In this document: in pieces, positions 1 through 8,004 of the stretch
How positions within the stretch are numbered: position 1 is the stretch's first letter
Layout: each line of letters starts with the position of its first letter
From: JAUILA01 sp050289805
Lineage (GTDB): Bacteria > Bacteroidota > Bacteroidia > Cytophagales > Cyclobacteriaceae
Assembly (NCBI GenBank): GCA_050289805.1
Contig: JBNKGL010000010.1
Span: 1 to 64,000 of the forward strand
Direction of reading: 5' to 3'
Length of the DNA: 64,000 nucleotides
Notes under the pieces: generated by a model
The model's database searches: none
What the model saw: only the letters and a program-made list of their open reading frames with translations
What the model was told of the DNA's origin: nothing
Made by a program: the position numbers and the translations under genes

Positions 1-68
1 TGCTGGTGATCTCACTCTTTTTCCTGGTCATGCAAATGACCTCATCAAGACGCCCGGCTGTACAATAA

Positions 69-1658
69 TCAGCCGGCCTTTTCTTCTTCCTTCGGAGGCT
101 TCGGCATTACAAAAGGTTCCGGCTGAGGATCTAAAGGCTTGAGCTCTTTTCCCTGTAATCCCGGGGCGTCGGCCGGTATGAATGTGGATCTGAAGGTACT
201 GTGTGTCATAGGCATCGGATTGACCGGATCGCCATTGCTCTTGGTTATTTTTCCTCGATACGGACTCAGATACTCCCAAAGTACATCTCCATCCGAAGTT
301 ACCTCCATAAACCTTGCACGCGGGCCCTCATTGATGAACGTATTACCATTGGACATCCGGTGAGCCCCGGAGATAAAACCGCCAAAGAAAGAAACTGTAT
401 CGGGTGCAACATATGCCCAGGTTGGCTGAGCCGGACCGAATCGACCGTTTTCTCCCAGCACATAATGACCCCGGTCATCCTGGGGAGGTGTAATTTCATA
501 AATGGCTGAATAATGAAGACTGTCTTTTCTGTCAGAGGGGATATCATTGTTAAATACCGTGATATTACCATATCCGGGATATCCTTTTTCCACCCATCGT
601 ACGTCGTGCTGATGATACAGACGTCTGTCGGTTGAATCCCCTTTCTGATAATTCTCGGGATTTCCCCAGCGATAGAGAAAATCACCGCCCTTACCCATTT
701 TTCCGCCTGTATGTCCGGCTGCTTCCTCGGTGGTAGTACTATGATCAATAATAAATACTTCAGATAAATTCGGTGAGCTGAAGATGATCTGGTCCAGCTC
801 CGGGTTATAGTTGATGGCATTGAAATGATATACATCGGAACCTTCATTATCTACGGTAGTATTTCGGCGTACACGCTCCATTTTACGAAGTACTTTCAAA
901 CTGTCCTCGGAAATAATATTTGGCTCTTCAGCGCTGGCATTTATATCAAGAAGTTCAGGGTGTTCGGCAGGATTACCATAGTTCTTCTTCGAAGGATCAT
1001 AATCCTGGATCAAATGATCCCAGACGTGCCATTCCCAGACAATTTCGCCGTGCGTTCTGTCGGTTGGCTTAATCTCTATAATCTTATCAGGCCATAAGCC
1101 AGCCTTGGGCGTGAATTCAGGCTTTCTTCCTGCCGCAATGGCTTCTTCTGCCGTTTTGGAAGTCCATGCGATCGCCAGAACATTTCCATTCGGCATCACT
1201 GCGATGTCATGATGATGCAGGTACTCTTCGGTGGCATATTCAAAATCCCACAGTATTTCGCCATCCCAGGAGATCTTTTGAATACGACCCATCTCGCCTC
1301 CTCCGGCGAATACCGGGAAATCAGGATCACTGGCATTGGTCATAATGGAGCCGTCGGGCAATAAATACGGACTCAATACAAAGTAATTACCCTTCCACTC
1401 GTGGACAACCTGTCCCTCCCTGTTTACAAGATAAACTGACGGAGAATTCGCTGCTGCAAACATAGCGTAGCCATCGATCAGGTTATCGTTGCTGGTGATA
1501 AGACCCCTTGGAATAAAATGACCAAACATGTTCTGATCATATTTGGTCGTGTCGCTTTCCTCTTCCGAAGATGCCGACTCATTGCTGGTCGAAGTGTTGC
1601 ATTGCATTAATGAGACTGTCAATAATGCCGAAGCAACATAGATTAGAAATTTTTTCAT
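69..1658 (-). CDS. Aryl-sulfate sulfotransferase-like lipoprotein (paralog 1)
   Basis: The 529-residue product starts with a lipoprotein signal ending at Cys20 (SLMQC), then a Ser/Glu-rich linker and a body resembling the arylsulfotransferase (ASST) propeller family. Visible signatures are VYLVNREGQVVHEW, EYLHHHDIAVMPNGN, IVWEWHVWDHLIQD, YHQHDVRW and HRMSNGNTFINEGPRARF. Known ASSTs move sulfate between phenolic compounds through a transient sulfo-histidine and need no PAPS; several His residues here could serve, but I cannot assign the catalytic one. It would sit on the cell envelope. It is divergent from a PAPS-type sulfotransferase gene and has a close paralog 1 kb away. Substrate unknown. 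Confidence 0.85.
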   Translation of the reverse strand: MKKFLIYVASALLTVSLMQCNTSTSNESASSEEESDTTKYDQNMFGHFIPRGLITSNDNLIDGYAMFAAANSPSVYLVNREGQVVHEWKGNYFVLSPYLLPDGSIMTNASDPDFPVFAGGGEMGRIQKISWDGEILWDFEYATEEYLHHHDIAVMPNGNVLAIAWTSKTAEEAIAAGRKPEFTPKAGLWPDKIIEIKPTDRTHGEIVWEWHVWDHLIQDYDPSKKNYGNPAEHPELLDINASAEEPNIISEDSLKVLRKMERVRRNTTVDNEGSDVYHFNAINYNPELDQIIFSSPNLSEVFIIDHSTTTEEAAGHTGGKMGKGGDFLYRWGNPENYQKGDSTDRRLYHQHDVRWVEKGYPGYGNITVFNNDIPSDRKDSLHYSAIYEITPPQDDRGHYVLGENGRFGPAQPTWAYVAPDTVSFFGGFISGAHRMSNGNTFINEGPRARFMEVTSDGDVLWEYLSPYRGKITKSNGDPVNPMPMTHSTFRSTFIPADAPGLQGKELKPLDPQPEPFVMPKPPKEEEKAG

Positions 1659-1667
1659 GAAATTGTT

Positions 1668-1871
1668 TGGAGGTTAGGTTGATTGGTTTGGGTTAGGTTG
1701 CTTGAATCGATGCACCAATAATTTAAACATATTAATTGTTTAATGATTCAATACATCGTTTAATCAAAATAATATACTAAAAAATATAGATTTTAGAATA
1801 AATAATATTATTATCAGGGTATATATTGAGACCTTACCAAATATTATTACCTAACCAACCCATTCCTAACT
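1668..1871. promoter_or_regulatory. Divergent AT-rich promoter region with repeated CCTAACC leader motifs
   Basis: Spacer between the divergent ASST-like and sulfotransferase genes. GGTTAGGTT occurs at 1672-1680 and again at 1691-1699, which read AACCTAACC in the leader of the minus-strand gene. ACCTAACC at 1849-1856 and CCTAAC at 1865-1870 lie in the same sense just before the plus-strand ATG. The middle is very AT-rich. Both leaders therefore share a direct motif; regulatory function is inferred. Confidence 0.4.
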
Positions 1872-2561
1872 ATGTCAATTAAAATTATTGGTGCCGGATT
1901 TCCCCGCACCGGAACATCTTCGCTGAAAATTGCCCTGGAAAAACTTGGATATGAGAAGTGCTACCACATGAAAGAATTGCTGGTAGCGCCTGAAAATCTG
2001 CATTATTGGCTTGATCTTGAGAACAAACGCACAACGGATTATGAAGGATTATTTAATGGGTATGACTCAACCGTTGATTTTCCCGGTTACCCGTTTTACA
2101 AGGAATTTATGGCTAAATATCCGGATGCCAAAGTAATTCTTACCGTTCGTCCATTTGAAAAATGGTATCAGAGTGTGAATGCCACTGTTCGTACGGCCGG
2201 ACCTCAAACCATTGGAGAAAAGCTGGGCATGTTATCCAAATTACCATTCAGCGCCCGTTTGAGAGGTGTGAAAAATTGTATCGGATTTTTCAAACGAATG
2301 TTTTTTCAAAAAGAATTCAATGGCCGTTTTGATGATAAGCAGTATGCTGAAGAGGTATTTAACAGGCACATTGAGGAAGTGAAGAAAAATGTACCTGCTG
2401 ATAAGCTGCTGGTTTATGAAATAACCGAAGGGTACGGACCTTTATGTGAGTTTCTTGACAAACCAATGATCAACGAACCTATTCCTCATGCTAATAAAAA
2501 GGAAAACTTCAAAGAAATGGTCCAGAAGCTGATGAAAGGCGAAATGGTTCATGAGGAATAA
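1872..2561 (+). CDS. PAPS-dependent sulfotransferase family protein
   Basis: The 229-residue protein has the P-loop-like 5'-phosphosulfate site GFPRTGTSSLK at residues 9-19 and a 3'-phosphate site around residue 95 (ILTVRPFEKWYQS). These are hallmarks of the short cytosolic Sulfotransfer_4 type. It should transfer sulfate from PAPS to an unknown hydroxyl or amine acceptor. There is no signal peptide. It is flanked on both sides by ASST-like lipoprotein genes, so the three may form a sulfate-transfer locus: a cytosolic PAPS enzyme and envelope enzymes acting on aryl sulfates. The ATG is preceded by the CCTAAC motif shared with the divergent gene. The acceptor cannot be predicted. Confidence 0.85.
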   Translation: MSIKIIGAGFPRTGTSSLKIALEKLGYEKCYHMKELLVAPENLHYWLDLENKRTTDYEGLFNGYDSTVDFPGYPFYKEFMAKYPDAKVILTVRPFEKWYQSVNATVRTAGPQTIGEKLGMLSKLPFSARLRGVKNCIGFFKRMFFQKEFNGRFDDKQYAEEVFNRHIEEVKKNVPADKLLVYEITEGYGPLCEFLDKPMINEPIPHANKKENFKEMVQKLMKGEMVHEE

Positions 2562-2590
2562 CAAAGCATAATAGCTTGTCATTACTCAGA

Positions 2591-2639
2591 AAAGAAGGGG
2601 ACAATACGGTTTACTAACAGACTGTTAATCCCCTTCTTT
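2591..2639. terminator. Bidirectional terminator hairpin between convergent genes
   Basis: AAAGAAGGGGA (2591-2601) pairs perfectly with TCCCCTTCTTT (2629-2639) across a 27-base loop. It lies between the ends of two convergent genes and its right arm overlaps the last codons and stop of the minus-strand gene. The long loop lowers confidence. Confidence 0.45.
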
Positions 2640-4211
2640 CTTTTCCGGCGGGGCTGGCATTACGAATGGTTCGGGTTGTGGATCAAGCGGTGTGAGATCT
2701 TTTCCGCGGAGACCAGGGTGGTCAGCGGGAATAAAATTTGCCCGGAATGTGCTGTATACCATAGGTCCGTCCCACATATTGGGATTGTGAACATTTCCCC
2801 TGAATGGATTAAGAAATTCCCAGACAATCTCGCCATCAGGAGTTACTTCCATAAACCTTCCGCGAGGCCCCTCATTAATGAAGGTATTACCATTCGGAAG
2901 CCGGTGACTTCCGGAGATAAATCCCCCATAGAATGAGACAGTATCGGAAGCTACATAGATCCATACAGGATCTTCTGCCCCGAACCTGCCGTTATCAAGT
3001 AGAACATAGTTTCCATTTTCGTCAACACGGGGCTCAAGCTCGTATATCGCGGAATAATGCAGACTGTCTTTTCTTGTCGATGGAATGTCATTGTTATATA
3101 ACATCAAATGACCTGACCCGGGGTATCCATCAGGAATCCATCGCACATCATGCTGGTAAAAGAGCTTCTTATCCGTAGAGTCTCCCTGATGATAGTTTTC
3201 CGGATTACCCCAACGGTACAGGAAATCACCTCCCTTACCCCTGCGTCCCCCGGAATGCCCCATTGCTTCTTCAGTTGTCGTGCTGTGGTCAATAATAAAG
3301 ATCTCACCCAACTCAGGAGAACTCACGACAATTTGGTCAAGACCGGCATTATAATTAATGGCATTGAAATGATAAACATCTGAACCCCGGTTATCAACAC
3401 TTTCATTGGGCCAGGTCTGCCCCATTCTGCGAAGAACAGCCAGGCTGTCTGCTGAAATGGAATCGGGTATATGCTTGCTTGCATTGATATCCAGCAATTC
3501 CGGATGTTCAGCAGGGTCACCGTAATTTTTTAACGAGGGATCGTGGTCCTGAATCAAATGATCCCAGGCATGCCATTCCCACACGATTTCGCCGCGGTTG
3601 TCATCCAATGGCCTAACTTCAATTATCTTGTCAGGCCAAAGCCCGGCATTAGGCAGGTATTCGGGGTCACGCCCCATCTCGAGTGCTTCTTCCTTACTCT
3701 TTAATTCCCATGCAATTGCAAGGATATTTCCGTTTGGCATAACTGCAATATCATGGTGCTGTAAATAGTCTTTTGTAGCATACTCAAAATCCCATAACAT
3801 TTTACTGTTCCAGGATATATGTTGTATCCTGCCCATATTTCCACCTCCGCCAAAAGTGGGGAAATCAAGATCATAGGCATTCGTGTAGATTGATCCATCA
3901 TCCATTAAATAGGGGCTCATTACCTCCGTGTAGCTTTTCCATTCATGGACCACAAGGCCTTCCCGGTTCACTAAATAAACAGAAGTTGAGTTCGGAACAG
4001 GATATATTACGTAGCCGTCGAGCAGGTCTCCCTTACTTGTTTGCACACCTCGCGGAATATGGTGACCAAACATATTCTGATCATATTTGGTAGTATCCGA
4101 ATCAGCGGCAGACGATTCTGCAGGAGCGTTTTCTGATGGACTGCAACTCCATGTCAAAATAATGAACAATAAGGTCGTTGTAAGGAATTTTAGAGTACTG
4201 GTTAATTTCAT
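2625..4211 (-). CDS. Aryl-sulfate sulfotransferase-like lipoprotein (paralog 2)
   Basis: The 528-residue protein is a close paralog of the one at 69-1658. It shares nearly every block in the same order: SDTTKYDQNMFGHHIPRG after the signal, QHHDIAVMPNGN, IVWEWHAWDHLIQD, YQHDVRW and HRLPNGNTFINEGPRGRF. The lipoprotein signal ends in LTWSC (Cys23). Conservation is high apart from the signal and the extreme C-terminus, which suggests a gene duplication around the sulfotransferase gene followed by substrate divergence. The likely role is envelope aryl-sulfate:phenol sulfotransfer. Its upstream spacer (4212-4420) lacks the repeated CCTAACC leader motif of paralog 1, so regulation may differ. Confidence 0.85.
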   Translation of the reverse strand: MKLTSTLKFLTTTLLFIILTWSCSPSENAPAESSAADSDTTKYDQNMFGHHIPRGVQTSKGDLLDGYVIYPVPNSTSVYLVNREGLVVHEWKSYTEVMSPYLMDDGSIYTNAYDLDFPTFGGGGNMGRIQHISWNSKMLWDFEYATKDYLQHHDIAVMPNGNILAIAWELKSKEEALEMGRDPEYLPNAGLWPDKIIEVRPLDDNRGEIVWEWHAWDHLIQDHDPSLKNYGDPAEHPELLDINASKHIPDSISADSLAVLRRMGQTWPNESVDNRGSDVYHFNAINYNAGLDQIVVSSPELGEIFIIDHSTTTEEAMGHSGGRRGKGGDFLYRWGNPENYHQGDSTDKKLFYQHDVRWIPDGYPGSGHLMLYNNDIPSTRKDSLHYSAIYELEPRVDENGNYVLLDNGRFGAEDPVWIYVASDTVSFYGGFISGSHRLPNGNTFINEGPRGRFMEVTPDGEIVWEFLNPFRGNVHNPNMWDGPMVYSTFRANFIPADHPGLRGKDLTPLDPQPEPFVMPAPPEKKEGD

Positions 4212-4420
4212 GTTGATCAGGGGCAGGTAAGTTGATGTAAATTCCGGATAAGATAGTGAAAAAAATAGAAATTACGTGCACTTTCCTCAGGCGGTAATTC
4301 TGTTAACAGCAAAGAACGGTCTCACCACCGTGATGTCCTATTCAGAACAAAACGCAATCACTTCGGTTAGCACTCATCAAATGGAAATCTGCAGATAGGA
4401 ATTTTATGGTTAAGGAATGG

Positions 4421-5392
4421 TTATACCATATATGCCGCAGGATCCTTTTCAAACGACTCTTTGCAACCATCACAGCAGAAATACACCTTCTCCCCTTCAT
4501 ATTCCAGCACATATTTCGCAGTGCTCTTCTGAACCGGGATTTTACAAACAGGATTAATATATAAGTCCTCCGTCAATTCAATTTCATCCATTTGATTCGC
4601 TTTTTCACCAGCCCCCTGATACTTGTGCTGAATGATTTGAGCCAGGATGGAAATCGCTACCTCTTCCGGTGTCTTCGCATTGATATCCAGACCTGCGGGA
4701 GTATTGATCTTTACCAGGTCTTCGTGGGCTACACCTGATCTTTTCAATCCCATAAATATTGAATTCGCCTTTTTCCGGCTTGAAACAAATGCGAGGTATT
4801 TCGGATTGGTTCGCATCGCTGCTTCAAGGTGTTTGGAATCATCTTCACCCTGGGTGCAGACAACAGCATAGGATTGTGCTGTATTTGTCCGTGTCTTTTC
4901 ATAACTGTCGAGGGAAAGAATGGCCGAGGCATCCGGGAACATATCCTTTTCTGCCACATCAGAAACAACAGAGATGCTGAATCCCGCGGCATTTCCAATT
5001 TCGCACAGGGCCTTGGCAATATGAGATCTTCCGAAAATAATGATTTCTGTGACTGTCATGATAGGTTCAATATATACTTCAACAGACCCGCCGCTCATGC
5101 AGGTCATTCCATAATTTTTTACGCCATTTTGTTCTGGCGTATCAATGCCGTTCTGAATGCGCACCAGGCGGGGCGTCTGTTCCCTGATGGCTTCAATGGC
5201 CTCTTTGATCACAATTCCCTTTGTACATCCTCCGCCTACCCATCCATGTACCTGTCCGTCGGCCGTGATCATTGCTTTATCACCCGGTTTACCGGATGTA
5301 GGGGCTTCACGCCTCACAACTTGCGCGATCGCCGCGGGTTTCTGAAGCGATTGCGCCTGTTCTATTTCCTTCAATAATGATTGCTTAAACAT
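4421..5392 (-). CDS. coxF: XdhC/CoxF-like CODH maturation protein with C-terminal YHS metal-binding domain
   Basis: The frame is open to 5473, but ATG 5392 (MFKQSLLKEI) gives the usual XdhC start and only an 8-base overlap with coxE; product 323 residues. The N-terminal XdhC_CoxI domain has the GGGC motif (VHGWVGGGCTKG) and a central Cys motif MTCMSGGSVEVY; a Rossmann-like XdhC C domain follows. The last ~46 residues form a YHS-type domain with NPVCKIPV and YFCCDGCKESF, giving four cysteines. XdhC proteins hand sulfurated Mo cofactor to Mo hydroxylases, and CoxF in Oligotropha acts with CoxD/CoxE in assembling the Mo-S-Cu site. The extra domain suggests metal handling, possibly Cu(I); that is inference. 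Last gene of the cox operon. Confidence 0.85.
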   Translation of the reverse strand: MFKQSLLKEIEQAQSLQKPAAIAQVVRREAPTSGKPGDKAMITADGQVHGWVGGGCTKGIVIKEAIEAIREQTPRLVRIQNGIDTPEQNGVKNYGMTCMSGGSVEVYIEPIMTVTEIIIFGRSHIAKALCEIGNAAGFSISVVSDVAEKDMFPDASAILSLDSYEKTRTNTAQSYAVVCTQGEDDSKHLEAAMRTNPKYLAFVSSRKKANSIFMGLKRSGVAHEDLVKINTPAGLDINAKTPEEVAISILAQIIQHKYQGAGEKANQMDEIELTEDLYINPVCKIPVQKSTAKYVLEYEGEKVYFCCDGCKESFEKDPAAYMV

Positions 5393-6530
5393 CTGCCAGT
5401 ATATTTTCAAGTTCCTGTAAACTTTCAAGGTTGTGCGCAGAGGAGAATACATCCAACTCGGAAAGGGCTGCATTCATTCCACCCGCCAGCGGCTCATAGC
5501 CTTCCAGGCCTTTGAGAGGATTTAACCATACCAATTTAGAGGTGCGCATTTTAATTTTTCGCAATTCTGATTTTAATAATTCAGGATTGCCATCATCAAG
5601 CCCGTCACTTAAAACAATAGTTACGCTTTTTCCATTCAAAATCCGCTTGCTATATTGATCATTGAATGTTTCGAGACATGCCCCTATTTTGGTTCCCCCT
5701 GACCAGTTGTTTGCATGCTCACTCATTTCCCAAAGTGTCTCCTCCAGTTCCCGCTCATGCAAATAATCCGTGATGCGTATCAGTCGGGTACTGAATACAA
5801 ACGCTTCGATATGTTTCAGCCGTGACTTTAATGACCAGATAAATCGAAGCAGGAAGAATGAATATTTATCCATACTTCCACTCACATCCATTAGCAATAT
5901 GATCCTGAATTTCTCTTCCTTTCGGTTTTTCCTGGAAAGACGCAGCAACAGGTCTCCGTTTGACATGTTTTCACGGATCGTACGCCGCATATCAATCCTG
6001 CCCTTTTTTCTCGATTCCATCTTGCGCTTCAATCGGTGGTTCAATTGTCGCATCAGCTGCTCAATGATCTCATCGAGCAATGGTTCGTCAATGGCCGAAA
6101 TAAGACGAAAGTCCGTCTGTTTAATCGTGTCGATTTTACTCGAGCCGGTTACACTTTTCGCATCTTCCTCATTTTCTTTTTTTGGTCCGTTCGGATTAAA
6201 ACCCGCCATGACCAGGGAAGCATTGGTTTTTTTTACCACATTCGACTGATTTCTGTTGATGATCTTGTGGGCATATTCATGTTTGCCTTTACGCCAGAAT
6301 ATTTTAAAACACCTGTCGAATATTGGGTATTCCTCCTGCTTCGTGCAAAACAAAGCTTTAAGACTGTAGTAAAGTGTGTCGGTGTCCGCAATAAACCCCT
6401 GATGGGCTGCCAGCAATGCCTCATGCCCGTGGTTCAGCCCTATATGTAAACCACTATCCCTGCAAAGCTTGCAGAAACCGACAACGGCCTGATCGATCGT
6501 GTCATAATTCGAATAGTGATTTACGGCCAT
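5385..6530 (-). CDS. coxE: CoxE: von Willebrand factor A domain protein for CODH maturation
   Basis: The 381-residue protein has a charged N-terminal half and a C-terminal VWA domain starting with the MIDAS motif DVSGS at residues 215-219, followed by the conserved WSGGTKIG and VLSDGLDDG segments. CoxE-type VWA proteins partner with a MoxR AAA+ ATPase (here CoxD) and are needed for assembly of the copper-containing CODH active site. There is no signal peptide or membrane segment, so it is cytosolic. It lies 3 bases after coxD and overlaps coxF by 8 bases, indicating translational coupling in the cox operon. Confidence 0.9.
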   Translation of the reverse strand: MAVNHYSNYDTIDQAVVGFCKLCRDSGLHIGLNHGHEALLAAHQGFIADTDTLYYSLKALFCTKQEEYPIFDRCFKIFWRKGKHEYAHKIINRNQSNVVKKTNASLVMAGFNPNGPKKENEEDAKSVTGSSKIDTIKQTDFRLISAIDEPLLDEIIEQLMRQLNHRLKRKMESRKKGRIDMRRTIRENMSNGDLLLRLSRKNRKEEKFRIILLMDVSGSMDKYSFFLLRFIWSLKSRLKHIEAFVFSTRLIRITDYLHERELEETLWEMSEHANNWSGGTKIGACLETFNDQYSKRILNGKSVTIVLSDGLDDGNPELLKSELRKIKMRTSKLVWLNPLKGLEGYEPLAGGMNAALSELDVFSSAHNLESLQELENILADV

Positions 6531-6533
6531 GAC

Positions 6534-7415
6534 CTAAGTATTTACATCTTCCAGTAAATTTTCGATACCCCTGGATTTCAGAAGCTGGATGTCCGATTCA
6601 GATTTCAGTACACATCCAATCGTCTTTTCAATATACTCAGCAGTAAAGGTATCAGACTGAAGTGCGATTAGGCTGCTGGCCCAATCGAGGGTCTCGGCGA
6701 TGCCGGGAGTTTTTTGCAGCTTCATACTTCTCAGGGCATGTACGAACCTTACCAGCACTTCCGCTATATCATCACTGATGGAAGGGTATTTTTTGTGAAT
6801 GATTCCTATTTCCTTGGCAAACTCCGGATACGAGATCCAGTGGTACAAACATCGCCTCTTGAGGGCATCGCTAAGTTCGCGAGTTCTGTTGGATGTTAAA
6901 ATAACTATGGGCTTGTGTGTTGCCTTGATAGTTCCCATTTCCGGAATAGAAATCTGAAAATCCGACAGCAACTCAAGGAGAAAGGCTTCGAATTCCTCAT
7001 CTGCCCTGTCAATCTCATCAATCAGCAGAACAGGCGCCTTGTCTGTTCGGGTAATTGCCTGTAAAAGCGGCCGCTTCAAAAGGAAGTCCTCGCCAAAGAT
7101 ATGCGCTTCCTTCTCGGTGGCTGAGAGTTCAGAATTTTCATTGATCTTAATGGAGAGCAGCTGTTTCTGATAGTTCCATTCATAAATGGCTGTATTGACA
7201 TCAAGCCCCTCATAACACTGCAAACGGATCAGATCCGTATCCAGGTAGGATGCAATGATGTGGGCGGCTTCCGTTTTTCCAACCCCGGGAGGTCCTTCCA
7301 GCAACAATGGTTTCTCAAGCTTCAACATCAAAAGAAGAACCGTTGCCAGTTCTTCTTCTACAATGTATCCAAGCTGGTTAAACCGCTCAATAAATGCCTG
7401 AATGTCCGCTATCAT
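6534..7415 (-). CDS. coxD: CoxD: MoxR-type AAA+ ATPase for CODH maturation
   Basis: The 293-residue protein shows Walker A GPPGVGKT (41-48), Walker B LLIDEIDRADEEFE, a sensor I segment (PIVILTSNRTRELSD) and the arginine-rich ALKRRCLYHW block typical of MoxR ATPases. In Oligotropha, CoxD is an ATP-driven chaperone that remodels apo-CODH so that sulfur and copper can be added to the molybdenum centre. Its gene lies 4 bases after coxG and 3 bases before coxE, and MoxR-VWA pairs are a known functional unit. Length and context match CoxD well. Confidence 0.92.
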   Translation of the reverse strand: MIADIQAFIERFNQLGYIVEEELATVLLLMLKLEKPLLLEGPPGVGKTEAAHIIASYLDTDLIRLQCYEGLDVNTAIYEWNYQKQLLSIKINENSELSATEKEAHIFGEDFLLKRPLLQAITRTDKAPVLLIDEIDRADEEFEAFLLELLSDFQISIPEMGTIKATHKPIVILTSNRTRELSDALKRRCLYHWISYPEFAKEIGIIHKKYPSISDDIAEVLVRFVHALRSMKLQKTPGIAETLDWASSLIALQSDTFTAEYIEKTIGCVLKSESDIQLLKSRGIENLLEDVNT

Positions 7416-7419
7416 AGTT

Positions 7420-7950
7420 TCAGCTATCGCCTTTCTTGAACATACCCTTGATTACAGAGCCCATCATTGAACCTGCCTTGAGTTCATTGCTGAATTCTTC
7501 GCCCGCCAGCATTGATTTAAAATTGCCAACGAACTGATTCATCAGTTGATCCGAAACGTCATTGATGAGACGTGATCCGAATTGCGCAAGTGTACCCTGG
7601 ATATTGACAATCATCTCGAAATCTACTTCAGTACCTCCATCTGCGGGCTTGGCACCTCCATTCATTGTCATCTCAGCACTACCCTTTCCTTTCGAATCCA
7701 GTCCTTTTCCTTTCAAAACCATCGTATGATTTTCATTGTCCATTTTCTCAATGGTAATCTGTCCGTCATATTTCGATTTCACCGGCCCGAACTTAAGGCT
7801 TACTTCACCTTTGTAGTTATTCTCATCGATTTGTTCAGTGATCGAGGCGCCGGGAACACAACCGGAGATGGCCATTGGGTTACTCAAACCTGCCCATACT
7901 TTTTCAATAGGTTCATCCAGTTTGAAATTCTTAGTGATTGTAGCTTCCAT
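7420..7950 (-). CDS. coxG: CoxG: SRPBCC-fold CODH accessory protein
   Basis: The 176-residue protein is a CoxG-type SRPBCC domain. It opens with the typical FKLDEPIEKVWAGLSNP and has VPGASITEQIDENNYKG, LKFGPVKSKYDG and VDFEMIVNIQGTLAQFGSRLI. The short C-terminal tail (MMGSVIKGMFKKGDS) is amphipathic and basic, plausible as a membrane-touching anchor. CoxG proteins are implicated in attaching CODH to the membrane and linking it to the quinone pool. It sits between coxL and coxD, with a hairpin in the 54-base coxL-coxG gap. Confidence 0.9.
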   Translation of the reverse strand: MEATITKNFKLDEPIEKVWAGLSNPMAISGCVPGASITEQIDENNYKGEVSLKFGPVKSKYDGQITIEKMDNENHTMVLKGKGLDSKGKGSAEMTMNGGAKPADGGTEVDFEMIVNIQGTLAQFGSRLINDVSDQLMNQFVGNFKSMLAGEEFSNELKAGSMMGSVIKGMFKKGDS

Positions 7951-7969
7951 AATTTATTTTGTTTGGTAA

Positions 7970-7991
7970 GGTGCCGGCTTTCACCGACACC
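7970..7991 (-). other. Intercistronic hairpin between coxL and coxG
   Basis: On the minus strand GGTGTCGG pairs with CCGGCACC (one G-U pair) across a 6-base loop, in the only sizeable gap of the cox operon. No clear U-run follows, so it looks more like an mRNA-processing or stability element that would favour coxMSL over the accessory genes than a full terminator. Function is inferred. Confidence 0.4.
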
Positions 7992-8004
7992 TACTTTTTA
8001 TTTA

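Noticed and set aside
28..279. 83-codon minus-strand frame at the left edge
   Set aside because: It overlaps the ASST-like gene in another frame and has no domain or signal; a shadow.
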